A stretch of DNA of 64,000 bases from JAJYKC01 sp963823105 (GTDB lineage: Bacteria > Acidobacteriota > Terriglobia > Bryobacterales > Bryobacteraceae), in contig CAWGKC010000009.1 of assembly GCA_963823105.1 (NCBI GenBank), positions 62,001-126,000 of the forward strand. The letters run 5' to 3'. The notes beneath the pieces were generated by a model. The model was not told the origin of the DNA. It did no database searches and saw only the letters and a list, made by a program, of their open reading frames with translations. The translations under genes and the position numbers were made by a program. Positions 33,601 to 41,997 of the stretch are shown here, piece by piece. Within the stretch, counting starts at the first letter, position 1. The number at the start of each line of letters is the position of its first letter.

Positions 33601-34057
33601 CCTGATCATGCTGGCGATCCCGATGGGGTTCATCGGCGTGCTGGTGATTTTGCCGCTCACGCACACCACGCTCAACGTGATGTCGTTGATGGGCGTGCTG
33701 ATGCTGATCGGCATCGCCGACTCCAATAGTATTCTGATTGTCGATTTCGCCCACAAATTGGAAGAGCAGGGGCTTTCGGTGCGCGATGCCGTGGTGACGG
33801 CCTGCCGCGTCCGACTGCGGCCGATTCTGATGACTTCGCTGGCGACGATTATCGGGATGATTCCGATGGCGTTGAAGCTGGGCGCCGGCGCCGAACAATA
33901 CACGCCGATGGCGCGGGCGATCATCGGGGGGCTTACCTCTTCGGTGATGTTTACGGTGTTCATCGTGCCGGCGGCGTATCTACTGGTCTACGGGTATAAG
34001 GACAAGAACCGGGGACCGGAAGGAAGGGCGGGAGACGGTCTATTAACCGCTGGATAA
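30689..34057 (+). CDS. RND efflux pump inner-membrane protein, copy 1 (with insert)
   Basis: A 1122-residue HAE/AcrB-like transporter with the first TM (FIIVICLVLAVIGLT), porter domains and two six-TM blocks. In TM4 the proton-relay Asp pair is D398-N399 (SRVIDNSVISLENIYRH), i.e. the second Asp is Asn. In TM10 the segment is GIADSNSILIVDFA, with Ser at the usual Lys position. Relative to the tandem copy it carries a 58-residue in-frame insert in the second porter region (33109-33294). Whether the insert is tolerated is unknown. Ten bases separate it from copy 2. Confidence 0.9.
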   Translation: MPRFSIRNPYFIIVICLVLAVIGLTSILRMPIDLFPPINMPEVVVATFFSGMPPQDIETDITDPLERFFTLAAGVDHSESRSLLGVSIIKVFFQPGTSADADVTELSNLALADLKRLPPGTLPPVVLKFDASSLPVCLVTLKGKGLNQTRLHDIGQFAIRNQIAVVQGAEIPPPFGGKYRQVMVYVDPYKLFSRQLSLMDVVSAVNDSNLILPAGDVKMGPYDYYVYSNSLVDNPKDLDAAPLKTVDQRWVSVGDVGETKDASQIQYNLVRVDGQRSVYLPIMKQGGDTNTIAVVNGIRQLIAHLYDIPPQLKLAVVFDQSQFVKDAIDTLIHEGLIGLVLTSLMILLFLGSLRATVAVLLSIPISAMATFVILSLMGSTINTMILGGLALAFSRVIDNSVISLENIYRHLEMGEPPEVAAEAGGAEVNLAVLAATLVDVVDFFPVTFLYGVSKFLFSALALSFVLSLLASFVVAMTVIPLFCSKYLTAVHHAEGGEGAEEIHDEPKSWGDRFNRWFNRNFNRMLDVYESWVRGCLRYPGTTVLALMGLFVVSLGIYPFLGLAFFPRTDAGQFTINLKVPTGARIEVTEQYVAKVEDLIRRVVGKEDFKMVVSNIGVVPDFSSLYTTNAGPYTATVQVQLQDDHKLSSFDYMDRVREEMTAQLPEIRTFFSSGSMVDAILNSGLAAPIDVQVSSSRLSQIYPIAEELASKIRHLRGIGAVYIPQDMNYPGIRLNVNRVHAAEMGLSQKDVVQNVITALNSNYQIAPNYWVDRASGNDYYLTVQYYEHGPGAIHNFSDLGNIPLRAPEKKEPAAAPSPGRYSPNRPRMSDQVSGTTPARAATMAASRTASSESTPTQANRLRNGSIRRPLATLDSVVKVEQILTPTEVDHYQIQRVVDVFVTPAGEDLGKVTKEVQKVADDAKLPGNVRIALRGMVNGMNESFNSFAIGFILSFILLILILVAQFRSFIDPFLIMLAIPMGFIGVLVILPLTHTTLNVMSLMGVLMLIGIADSNSILIVDFAHKLEEQGLSVRDAVVTACRVRLRPILMTSLATIIGMIPMALKLGAGAEQYTPMARAIIGGLTSSVMFTVFIVPAAYLLVYGYKDKNRGPEGRAGDGLLTAG
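33109..33294 (+). other. Insert in RND copy 1 containing a TonB-receptor gene fragment
   Basis: 186 bases replacing 12 bases of copy 2 (net +174, in frame). Read in another frame, 33205-33300 encodes a stretch that matches the local receptor's C-terminal part: YDGGLADSVFGVNPHAGQSL and then AQWIDPAAF versus FNGGRADVVPGVNPYAGQSI and GQWINPAAF at about 26730-26820. It is a different receptor gene, not a copy of the local one. Confidence 0.8.
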
Positions 34058-34066
34058 TCGCATACC

Positions 34067-37000
34067 ATGCCACGTTTTTCGATACGCAATCCATATTTCA
34101 TCATCGTCATCTGCCTGGCGCTGGCGGTGATCGGGCTCACCAGCATCTGGCGGATGCCGATAGATCTGTTTCCGCCGATCAACATGCCGGAGGTGGTGGT
34201 GGCGACGTTTTTTTCGGGGATGCCGCCGCAGGATATCGAGACCGACATTACCGATCCGCTGGAGCGGTTTTTCACGCTGGCGGCGGGCGTCGATCATAGC
34301 GAATCGCGCTCGCTGCTGGGGGTAAGCATCATCAAGGTTTTCTTCCAGCCGGGCACCAGCGCCGACGCCGACGTGACGGAGTTATCGAATCTGGCGCTGG
34401 CCGATTTGAAGCGGCTGCCTCCGGGAACGCTGCCTCCGGTGGTGTTGAAGTTCGACGCCTCCAGCCTGCCGGTGTGCCTGGTGACGCTGAAGGGCAAGGG
34501 GCTGAACCAGACGCGACTTCACGACATCGGCCAGTTCGCCATCCGCAACCAGATCGCGGTGGTGCAGGGGGCGGAGATTCCTCCGCCGTTCGGCGGCAAG
34601 TACCGCCAGGTGATGGTGTATGTCGATCCCTACAAACTGTTCTCGCGGCAGTTGAGCCTGATGGACGTGGTGAGCGCGGTGAACGACAGCAACCTGATTC
34701 TGCCGGCCGGCGACGTGAAGATGGGGCCGTACGATTACTACGTTTACTCCAACAGCCTGGTGGACAATCCGAAGGATCTGGATGCGGCGCCGTTGAAGAC
34801 GGTGGACCAGCGGTGGGTCTCGGTGGGCGACGTGGGGGAGACGAAAGACGCCAGCCAGATTCAATACAACCTGGTGAGAGTGGACGGCCAGCGGTCGGTG
34901 TATCTGCCGATCATGAAGCAGGGCGGCGATACGAACACCATCGCCGTGGTGAACGGCATCCGGCAGTTGATCGCCCATCTTTACGACATTCCCCCGCAAT
35001 TGAAACTGGCGGTGGTCTTCGATCAATCGCAGTTCGTGAAGGACGCCATCGACACGCTGATTCACGAAGGGTTGATCGGACTGGTTTTAACCAGCCTGAT
35101 GATTCTGCTGTTTCTGGGGAGCTTGCGGGCGACGGTGGCGGTGCTGCTGTCGATTCCCATTTCGGCGATGGCGACGTTCGTGATTTTGTCGCTGATGGGG
35201 AGCACGATCAACACGATGATATTGGGCGGGCTGGCGCTGGCCTTTTCGCGGGTGATCGACAACTCGGTGATCTCGCTCGAAAACATCTACCGCCATTTGG
35301 AGATGGGGGAACCGCCGGAGGTGGCGGCGGAGGCGGGCGGAGCGGAAGTGAATCTGGCCGTTCTGGCGGCGACGCTGGTCAACGTCGTGGATTTCTTCCC
35401 GGTGACCTTCCTTTACGGCGTCAGCAAGTTTCTGTTCTCGGCGTTGGCGCTCTCGTTCGTGTTGTCGCTGCTGGCCTCCTTCGTGGTGGCGATGACGGTG
35501 ATTCCGTTGTTCTGCTCGAAATATCTCACCGCCGTCCACCATGCCGAGGGCGGGGAGGGAGGCGAGGAGATCCACGACGAACCGAAGAGCTGGGGCGACC
35601 GGTTCAACCGCTGGTTCAACCGGAATTTCAACCGGATGCTGGACGTTTACGAGAGTTGGGTGCGGGGTTGTTTGAGATATCCGGGGACGACGGTGCTGGC
35701 GCTGATGGGGCTGTTCGTGGTGAGCCTGGGGATTTATCCGTTTCTGGGCCTGGCGTTTTTCCCGCGGACCGACGCCGGGCAGTTCACCATCAACTTGAAA
35801 GTGCCCACCGGCGCGCGGATCGAGGTGACCGAGCAATACGTGGCGAAAGTGGAGGATCTGATCCGCAGGGTGGTGGGCAAGGAAGACTTCAAGATGGTGG
35901 TGTCGAACATCGGCGTGGTGCCGGACTTTTCCTCGCTCTACACGACGAACGCCGGGCCTTACACGGCCACGGTGCAAGTGCAATTGCAGGACGATCATAA
36001 GCTGAGCAGCTTCGACTATATGGACCGGGTGCGGGAGGAAATGACGGCGCAATTGCCCGAGATCCGGACGTTCTTTTCGAGCGGTTCGATGGTGGACGCG
36101 ATCTTGAATTCGGGATTGGCGGCGCCGATCGACGTCCAGGTCAGCAGCCCGAGGCTAAGCCAGATCTATCCCATCGCGGAGGATCTGGCGTCGAAGATCC
36201 GCCACTTGAGGGGGATCGGCGCGGTGTACATTCCCCAGGACATGAATTATCCGGGCATCCGGCTGAACGTCAACCGGGTGCATGCGGCCGAGATGGGGCT
36301 GAGTCAAAAAGACGTGGTTCAAAACGTCATCACGGCGCTGAACTCCAACTATCAGATCGCGCCGAATTACTGGGTGGACCGGGCGAGCGGGAACGATTAT
36401 TACCTGACCGTGCAATATTACGAACATGGGCCGGGGGCGATTCACAACTTTTCCGATCTGGGCAACATCCCGCTGCGGGCTCCGGATTTGAAGCAGCCGG
36501 CGACGCTGGACTCCGTCGTGAAGGTGGAGCAGATTCTGACGCCGACCGAGGTGGACCACTATCAGATCCAGCGCGTGGTGGACGTATTTGTCACGCCGGC
36601 CAGTGAGGATTTGGGCAAAGTAACGAAGGAAGTGAAGAAGGTGGTGGCCGACGCCAAGCTGCCCGGCAACGTGCGCATCGCGTTGCGAGGGATGGTGAAC
36701 GGCATGAACGAATCGTTCAATAGCTTCGCCATCGGGTTCATTCTTTCCTTTATCCTTCTGATTCTCATCCTGGTGGCGCAGTTCCGCTCCTTCATCGATC
36801 CGTTCCTGATCATGCTGGCGATCCCGATGGGGTTCATCGGCGTGCTGGTGATTCTGCCCCTAACGCATACCACGCTTAACGTGATGTCCTTGATGGGCAT
36901 TCTGATGCTGATCGGCGTCGCCGGCTCCAACAGCATTCTGATCGTCGATTTCGCCCACAAATTGGAAGAGCAGGGGCTTTCGGTGCGCGATGCGGCGGTG

Positions 37001-37258
37001 ACGGCGTGCCGCATTCGACTGCGGCCGATTCTGATGACTTCGCTGGCGACGATCATCGGGATGATTCCGATGGCGTTGAAGCTGGGCGCCGGAGCCGAAC
37101 AATACACGCCGATGGCGCGGGCGATCATCGGAGGGCTTACCTCCTCGGTAATGTTTACGGTGTTCATCGTGCCGGCGGCCTATCTACTGGTCTACGGGTA
37201 CAAGGACAAGAACCGGGGACCGGAAGGGAACGCGCCCGCCGTGATTCCGGCGCATTGA
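34067..37258 (+). CDS. RND efflux pump inner-membrane protein, copy 2
   Basis: A 1063-residue transporter about 95% identical to copy 1, without the insert. It has the same TM4 D-N pair (FSRVIDNSVISLENIYRH). In TM10 it reads GVAGSNSILIVDFA (Gly where copy 1 has Asp). Small differences elsewhere (Asn for Asp in NVVDFFPVTF). Because both pumps share one adaptor and one channel, they may form mixed trimers or be alternative pumps. The likely substrates are drugs, solvents or lipids; nothing in the sequence is specific. Confidence 0.9.
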   Translation: MPRFSIRNPYFIIVICLALAVIGLTSIWRMPIDLFPPINMPEVVVATFFSGMPPQDIETDITDPLERFFTLAAGVDHSESRSLLGVSIIKVFFQPGTSADADVTELSNLALADLKRLPPGTLPPVVLKFDASSLPVCLVTLKGKGLNQTRLHDIGQFAIRNQIAVVQGAEIPPPFGGKYRQVMVYVDPYKLFSRQLSLMDVVSAVNDSNLILPAGDVKMGPYDYYVYSNSLVDNPKDLDAAPLKTVDQRWVSVGDVGETKDASQIQYNLVRVDGQRSVYLPIMKQGGDTNTIAVVNGIRQLIAHLYDIPPQLKLAVVFDQSQFVKDAIDTLIHEGLIGLVLTSLMILLFLGSLRATVAVLLSIPISAMATFVILSLMGSTINTMILGGLALAFSRVIDNSVISLENIYRHLEMGEPPEVAAEAGGAEVNLAVLAATLVNVVDFFPVTFLYGVSKFLFSALALSFVLSLLASFVVAMTVIPLFCSKYLTAVHHAEGGEGGEEIHDEPKSWGDRFNRWFNRNFNRMLDVYESWVRGCLRYPGTTVLALMGLFVVSLGIYPFLGLAFFPRTDAGQFTINLKVPTGARIEVTEQYVAKVEDLIRRVVGKEDFKMVVSNIGVVPDFSSLYTTNAGPYTATVQVQLQDDHKLSSFDYMDRVREEMTAQLPEIRTFFSSGSMVDAILNSGLAAPIDVQVSSPRLSQIYPIAEDLASKIRHLRGIGAVYIPQDMNYPGIRLNVNRVHAAEMGLSQKDVVQNVITALNSNYQIAPNYWVDRASGNDYYLTVQYYEHGPGAIHNFSDLGNIPLRAPDLKQPATLDSVVKVEQILTPTEVDHYQIQRVVDVFVTPASEDLGKVTKEVKKVVADAKLPGNVRIALRGMVNGMNESFNSFAIGFILSFILLILILVAQFRSFIDPFLIMLAIPMGFIGVLVILPLTHTTLNVMSLMGILMLIGVAGSNSILIVDFAHKLEEQGLSVRDAAVTACRIRLRPILMTSLATIIGMIPMALKLGAGAEQYTPMARAIIGGLTSSVMFTVFIVPAAYLLVYGYKDKNRGPEGNAPAVIPAH

Positions 37259-37263
37259 GCGAT

Positions 37264-38577
37264 ATGTTTAATTCGACAGCTATGAAGAAACGCGTTCTGC
37301 TATTTTTCGGCACGGCGGCGCTGGCGGCCGCGCAGACGGCGCCGCCGGTCGAGCTATCGCTCAAGGGTGCGGAAGCGCTCGCGCTGAAGAATCATCCGCG
37401 AGTGCTGGCGGCGGAAAACCAGTTGTCGGCGGCCCACGAGTTGATCACCGAGGCCCGCTCGGCGTACTTGCCGACGCTGAACGCCGACCTCACCGGAACG
37501 CAGACCAATCAGGACGCGAGAATCGGAGCCGGACTTATGACCGATCCTCGCATGTTCAATCACTTCGGCCAAGGCGTAACGGTCAGCCAGTTAGTGACCG
37601 ATTCGGGGCGCACAAATAACTTGGTGGCCAATACCCAACTGCGGGAAAAGGCCAGCCAGCAAGACTACCAGGCGAGCAAATACGACGTGCTGCTGGCGGT
37701 GAACCGGGCGTACTACGAAGTGCTGCGGGCGCAGGCGTTGGTGCAGGTGGCGGAGCAAACCGTGGCCGCCCGTCAGGTATTGTTCGACCAGGTGGGCGAA
37801 CTCGCCAGGAACAAGCTGCGATCGGATCTCGACGTCGGTTTCGCCGAAGTAAATCTGGAACAGGCGAAATTGCTGGTCATCCGGACGCAGAATCAACTTC
37901 AGAGCGCCTTCGCCGAATTGACGCGGGCTCTGGGCACCGACAAGCCGGCCACCTATAAACTGTCCGACGAAGCCCAGCCGCCGCAGCCCGAAGGCCAACC
38001 CGATCCTCTCATCGCGCAGGCGATGGCCAACCGGCCGGAATTGGCCAGCTACCGGTTTTCGAGGGATGCGGCCTACAAGTTCGAGCGGGCGGAGCGCGAT
38101 CTGGCGCTGCCGACGGTGAGCATCACCGGAGTGGCCGGATTCCTTCCGTTGATCAACCACGCGAATTCAAGCACGAATATCCCCGCCGAGTACGAGGGCA
38201 TTTCCGGCAACGTGGAGATTCCCATTTTCAACGGTCATCTCTTCGCCGCGCGGCGCAGAGCGGCGGGATTCGAGGCGCAAGCGGCCGATCAGAAGGTACG
38301 GGACGCCCAGGAGCAAATCGCCCGCGACGTCCAGATCGCCTGGAACGATTCCGTGACGGCATTTCAACGGATCGGCGTCACGGCGCGGCTAGAGACCGAA
38401 GCGGCGCGGGCGCAGGATCTCGCCAAGGGGCGTTACGATTTGGGTTTGTCGTCGATCGTCGAATTGACGCAGGCGGAATTGAACCTGACCTCGGCGCAAA
38501 TCGAGAACACGAACGCCAAGTACGATTATCAAAGTCAATACTCGGTGTTGCTTTACGCGCAGGGACTGTTGCGCTAA
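37264..38577 (+). CDS. TolC-family outer-membrane efflux channel
   Basis: A 437-residue protein with a signal peptide from MKKRVLLFFGTAALAAAQ (ATG 37282; I list the in-frame ATG at 37264). Two OEP repeats: ALALKNHPRVLAAENQLSAA and, in the second half, ALPTVSITGVAGFLPLI. It has long helices (EQTVAARQVLFDQVGELARN, SDLDVGFAEVNLEQAKLL) and a C-terminal ARAQDLAKGRYDLGLSSIVE segment typical of TolC/OprM channels. It completes the tripartite efflux system just upstream. Confidence 0.9.
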   Translation: MFNSTAMKKRVLLFFGTAALAAAQTAPPVELSLKGAEALALKNHPRVLAAENQLSAAHELITEARSAYLPTLNADLTGTQTNQDARIGAGLMTDPRMFNHFGQGVTVSQLVTDSGRTNNLVANTQLREKASQQDYQASKYDVLLAVNRAYYEVLRAQALVQVAEQTVAARQVLFDQVGELARNKLRSDLDVGFAEVNLEQAKLLVIRTQNQLQSAFAELTRALGTDKPATYKLSDEAQPPQPEGQPDPLIAQAMANRPELASYRFSRDAAYKFERAERDLALPTVSITGVAGFLPLINHANSSTNIPAEYEGISGNVEIPIFNGHLFAARRRAAGFEAQAADQKVRDAQEQIARDVQIAWNDSVTAFQRIGVTARLETEAARAQDLAKGRYDLGLSSIVELTQAELNLTSAQIENTNAKYDYQSQYSVLLYAQGLLR

Positions 38578-38603
38578 GGGCGGGACCGGTCCTAGGGTGG
38601 TAT

Positions 38604-39131
38604 TTGGCCGAAACTCAGACAACGGGATTTTCCGAAGAACAAAGCTTTCCCCAATTCCGGATGCGCGTTACGCTGGCGCTTCCGCCGGTCTTTCTGACGG
38701 CGCTGGCGGTGTGGCAGGTGGGCTTCGGCCACAAAATGGGCAGGTATCCCATTTCGAATGGCGGTTTGACGGTCCTGTCCGTATTGCTTTGGGCGGTTTA
38801 TTTGCGACTCGTCACGGTCCGTTTGTCGACTGAAGTCGGCGAGACGGAGATCCGGGTGCGCATGAAGGGTTTCCGCCGGAGACGCTCGATTCCACTCGAC
38901 GGCGTGCGGGGCGTGAAGATCGTGACCTACGATCCGGTGAAAGATTTTGGAGGATACGGCATTCGGACGACGAAGAGCGGCGTGGCGATGGTGGCGCGGG
39001 GGAACCGCGGAGTTCGGCTGGAGATGCGGGACGGCACGATGACGGTGATCGGTTCGCAGCGCGCCGAGGCGTTGGCCGCGGCAATTGCCACCGCGCGCAA
39101 AGGGCTGGCCAACCGGCCAAAATTGAAATGA
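38604..39131 (+). CDS. PH-like membrane protein (DUF6141-like)
   Basis: A 175-residue protein: two hydrophobic segments (ALPPVFLTALAVWQVGF, and LTVLSVLLWAVYLRLV) followed by a small PH-like domain (IPLDGVRGVKIVTYDPVKDF, GYGIRT, GNRGVRLEMRDGTMTVIGSQ). I take TTG 38604 because AGGGTGG lies 5 bases before it; ATG 38661 would remove part of the first segment. The C-terminal pattern is that of DUF6141/PH-like proteins. Function unknown. Confidence 0.6.
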   Translation: MAETQTTGFSEEQSFPQFRMRVTLALPPVFLTALAVWQVGFGHKMGRYPISNGGLTVLSVLLWAVYLRLVTVRLSTEVGETEIRVRMKGFRRRRSIPLDGVRGVKIVTYDPVKDFGGYGIRTTKSGVAMVARGNRGVRLEMRDGTMTVIGSQRAEALAAAIATARKGLANRPKLK

Positions 39132-39211
39132 TCTACCCCGCGGCGGAAGCGGTTCTTGATTCACATCGACACCGTTTCGCCGGGAAAGCCGCGGAACGCT
39201 AACATTGAGGT

Positions 39212-39988
39212 ATGCGGGACATTTTGCGGGTCGCGGGCCGGGAGTTCGGCTCGCGCCTTTTGGTTGGGACGGGCAAGTACCGGAGTTTTCAGGAAATGGC
39301 GCGGTGCCACGCGGCTTCCGGCGCCGAGATCGTTACCGTCGCCGTCCGTCGAGTGAATCTGGACGACTCTTCGAAAGAATCGATGCTCGATTTTATCGAC
39401 CGCTCGAAGATGTTCATCCTGCCTAACACGGCGGGTTGCTATACGGCCGAGGAGGCCATTCGCACGGCGCGGCTGGCGCGGGAAGTGGGGCTATCGGAGT
39501 GGGTGAAGCTGGAAGTGATCGGCGACGAACGCACGTTGTTTCCCGATAATGAGGGACTGGTGGAGGCCACGCGCGTGCTCGCCAAGGAAGGCTTCATCGT
39601 GCTCCCATACACCAACGACGATCTGGTGAACGCGCGCAAGCTGATCGACGCCGGCGCGGCGGCGGTGATGCCGCTGGGAGCGCCGATCGGCTCCGGTTTA
39701 GGGATTCAGAATCAGACAAACTTGCGAATCCTGCGCGAGATGATTCACGAAGTACCGCTGATCGTGGATGCGGGCGTGGGTACGGCGTCGGATGCCGCGC
39801 TGGCGATGGAAATGGGCTTCGATGGAGTTCTGATGAACACGGCCATCGCCACCGCGGACGATTCCGAGCGCATGGCGCTGGCGATGAAACTGGGCGTTGA
39901 AGCGGGCCGGCATGCGTTTCTGGCCGGGCGCATGCCGAAGAGGTTGTACGCCAGCGCCAGCAGTCCGCTGGCCGGCGTCGTGCGTTAA
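39212..39988 (+). CDS. thiG: Thiazole synthase ThiG
   Basis: A 258-residue TIM-barrel enzyme that makes the thiazole phosphate of thiamin from DXP, glycine imine and ThiS thiocarboxylate. It opens LRVAGREFGSRLLVGTGKYR; the Schiff-base Lys is in SEWVKLEVIGD; AGAAAVMPLGAPIGSGLGIQ and VDAGVGTASDAALAMEMGFD are the phosphate-binding loops. No thiS, thiO or thiH gene is adjacent. Its stop shares the TTAA with the convergent dehydratase stop. Confidence 0.9.
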   Translation: MRDILRVAGREFGSRLLVGTGKYRSFQEMARCHAASGAEIVTVAVRRVNLDDSSKESMLDFIDRSKMFILPNTAGCYTAEEAIRTARLAREVGLSEWVKLEVIGDERTLFPDNEGLVEATRVLAKEGFIVLPYTNDDLVNARKLIDAGAAAVMPLGAPIGSGLGIQNQTNLRILREMIHEVPLIVDAGVGTASDAALAMEMGFDGVLMNTAIATADDSERMALAMKLGVEAGRHAFLAGRMPKRLYASASSPLAGVVR

Positions 39989-41976
39989 CGTTCGCCGTTC
40001 GCCGCGGCAAGGGCTTTGCGGCCGGCCTCCAAGACGCGCAGAATGCGGTCCACGTCGTACACGCAGCCGGACCACGCGCCGCCGCTCGCCTCCTGCAGCG
40101 CCGCCCAAAGCCGGGTGTCGCCGGGGAGCGCGGCATCGGGTTTCAGATCGGGCCTGGGCGCGCGCGCGGCCAGCGTTCGCGTACCCTCCTCCGCGCCGAA
40201 GACGGTTCCCTTCGCGCCCACAAGATTTACGCTGCCTTCAAGCAGACGGCGGTCCACGACGATCTCCACCATGTCGCCATCTTCCAGCTTGCCGACCGGG
40301 CCGCCCGCCAGCGCTTCCGGCGAGACATGGCCAACGCATGCGCCGGTGGAGACGCCGCTGAAGCGCGCATCGGTGACCACGGCCACGTGTTTGCCGAACT
40401 CCAGATGTTTAAGGGCGGAAGTTACCTGATACGTTTCCTCCATACCGGAGCCGAGAGGGCCGCGGCAAATCAGCACCATCACGTCGCCGGCGTGAATGTC
40501 GCCGCTCTTGATGGCCGCCACCGCCGCCGGTTCGGTGAGAAATACGCGCGCAGGGCCGGCGATGCGATAAACGCCATCGCTTGAGACGACGCTTGGATCG
40601 ATGGAAGTGCTTTTAATCACCGAACCCAGCGGCGCGAGATTGCCGGTGGGGAAACAGACCGTCGAGGTGAGGCCGCTGGCGGTGGCCCGGCTCGGGGAAA
40701 GAATCACGTCGTCCGGATCGACGCCGTCGCGTTCTTTGAGCAACGCGCGCAAACGCCGGCGGCGCGCGGAAGCTTCCCACCAATCGAGGGCATGGCCCAG
40801 CGTTTGGCCGCCGGCGGTGAGCGCGCCGGTGTCGAGCAGCCCTTCGCGGCGCAGATGCAGCATTACTTCCGGGACGCCCCCGGCGAGAAACACCTGGACG
40901 GTGGGATGATTGCGCGGACCGTTTGGCAGGGCGTCCACCAGACGAGGGATGCGGCGGTTGGCGGCGGCCCAATCCTCGACCTTGGGGATCCGAAGCCCGG
41001 CGGCATGAGCGATGGCGGCCAGGTGCAGAATCAGATTGGTGGACCCTCCGAAGGCGGCGTGAACCGTCATCGCGTTGCGAACCGCGGCGTCGGTGAGAAT
41101 ATCGCGCAGGCGCAAGCCGCGGCTCTCGAGCGACAAAAGCGCGCGCGCCGAACGCCGCGCCATGTCGAGCCACACTGGCTGTCCGGAGGGCGCCAGCGCC
41201 GAATGCGTTAGCGACATCCCCAGCGCTTCGCCCACCACCTGCGACGTGGCCGCGGTGCCCAGAAACTGGCAGCCTCCGCCGGGGGAAGCGCATGCGCGGC
41301 AACCCATATCCGCCGCGTATTCGAGCGAAATTGCGCCGTGGGCGAAACGGGCGCCGATGGTCTGCACGCGCCCAGCGTCTTCGCCGTCCCGCGCGGGAAG
41401 AGTTACGCCGCCGGGAACCAGAACCGAGGGAAGATCCGGCATTCCGGCCAGCGCCATCATCATGGCGGGCAGGCCCTTGTCGCAAGTGGCGACGCCGATG
41501 ACGCCCCGCCGCGTCGGCAGCGAGCGGATCAAGCGCCGGAAAACGATGGCCGCGTCGTTGCGGTAAGGCAGACTGTCGAACATGCCGGTGGTGCCCTGGG
41601 TCCGCCCGTCGCAGGGGTCGGTGCAGTAGGCGGCGAAAGGAATCGCGCCGTGGGCCTTCAACTCGCGGGCCGCCGCTTCCACCAGCAGATTCACTTCCCA
41701 ATGTCCGGTGTGATAGCCGAGGGCGATGGGCGAGCCGTCGGCGGCGCGGATGCCGCCGTGCGTGCTCAGCAGCAGAAATTCCTTGCCGCCGAGGGCGGCT
41801 GGATCCCAACCCATGCCCGCGTCGAGGCTCAGCCCGAACAAGTCGCCCGAAGGCCGGCTCAGCAGCATCTCCGCAGTGAGAGGAAGGCTCCCGGCGGGCC
41901 CCGGCGCTTGCGTTCGGATCTCATAGATGCCGTCGTCGCCGCTATCGGCGATCGTCTCAAATGGAATTTCTTTCAT
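39985..41976 (-). CDS. YjhG/YagF-type sugar-acid dehydratase (IlvD/Edd family)
   Basis: A 663-residue Fe-S dehydratase. The Cys-x-Lys-Gly motif is in IGVATCDKGLPAMMMALAGM; other family Cys are in YCTDPCDGRTQGTTGMF and MGCRACASPGGGCQFLGTA. Length and the TCDKGLPAMM context fit the YjhG/YagF group (D-xylonate dehydratases) rather than IlvD (about 560 residues). It should convert a sugar acid to a 2-keto-3-deoxy acid. Last gene after a membrane-fusion protein on the same strand (21-base gap), an unusual partner. Confidence 0.85.
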   Translation of the reverse strand: MKEIPFETIADSGDDGIYEIRTQAPGPAGSLPLTAEMLLSRPSGDLFGLSLDAGMGWDPAALGGKEFLLLSTHGGIRAADGSPIALGYHTGHWEVNLLVEAAARELKAHGAIPFAAYCTDPCDGRTQGTTGMFDSLPYRNDAAIVFRRLIRSLPTRRGVIGVATCDKGLPAMMMALAGMPDLPSVLVPGGVTLPARDGEDAGRVQTIGARFAHGAISLEYAADMGCRACASPGGGCQFLGTAATSQVVGEALGMSLTHSALAPSGQPVWLDMARRSARALLSLESRGLRLRDILTDAAVRNAMTVHAAFGGSTNLILHLAAIAHAAGLRIPKVEDWAAANRRIPRLVDALPNGPRNHPTVQVFLAGGVPEVMLHLRREGLLDTGALTAGGQTLGHALDWWEASARRRRLRALLKERDGVDPDDVILSPSRATASGLTSTVCFPTGNLAPLGSVIKSTSIDPSVVSSDGVYRIAGPARVFLTEPAAVAAIKSGDIHAGDVMVLICRGPLGSGMEETYQVTSALKHLEFGKHVAVVTDARFSGVSTGACVGHVSPEALAGGPVGKLEDGDMVEIVVDRRLLEGSVNLVGAKGTVFGAEEGTRTLAARAPRPDLKPDAALPGDTRLWAALQEASGGAWSGCVYDVDRILRVLEAGRKALAAANGER

Positions 41977-41997
41977 GGTGGTGGGACGGACCGGCTA

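Noticed and set aside
29404..38577. Heavy-metal (CusA-type) RND system
   Set aside because: I see no Met-rich or His-rich metal-binding motifs in the adaptor; the pumps look more like HAE-type.
39985..41976. IlvD dihydroxy-acid dehydratase of branched-chain amino-acid synthesis
   Set aside because: The protein is about 100 residues longer and its motifs fit the YjhG/YagF group better.
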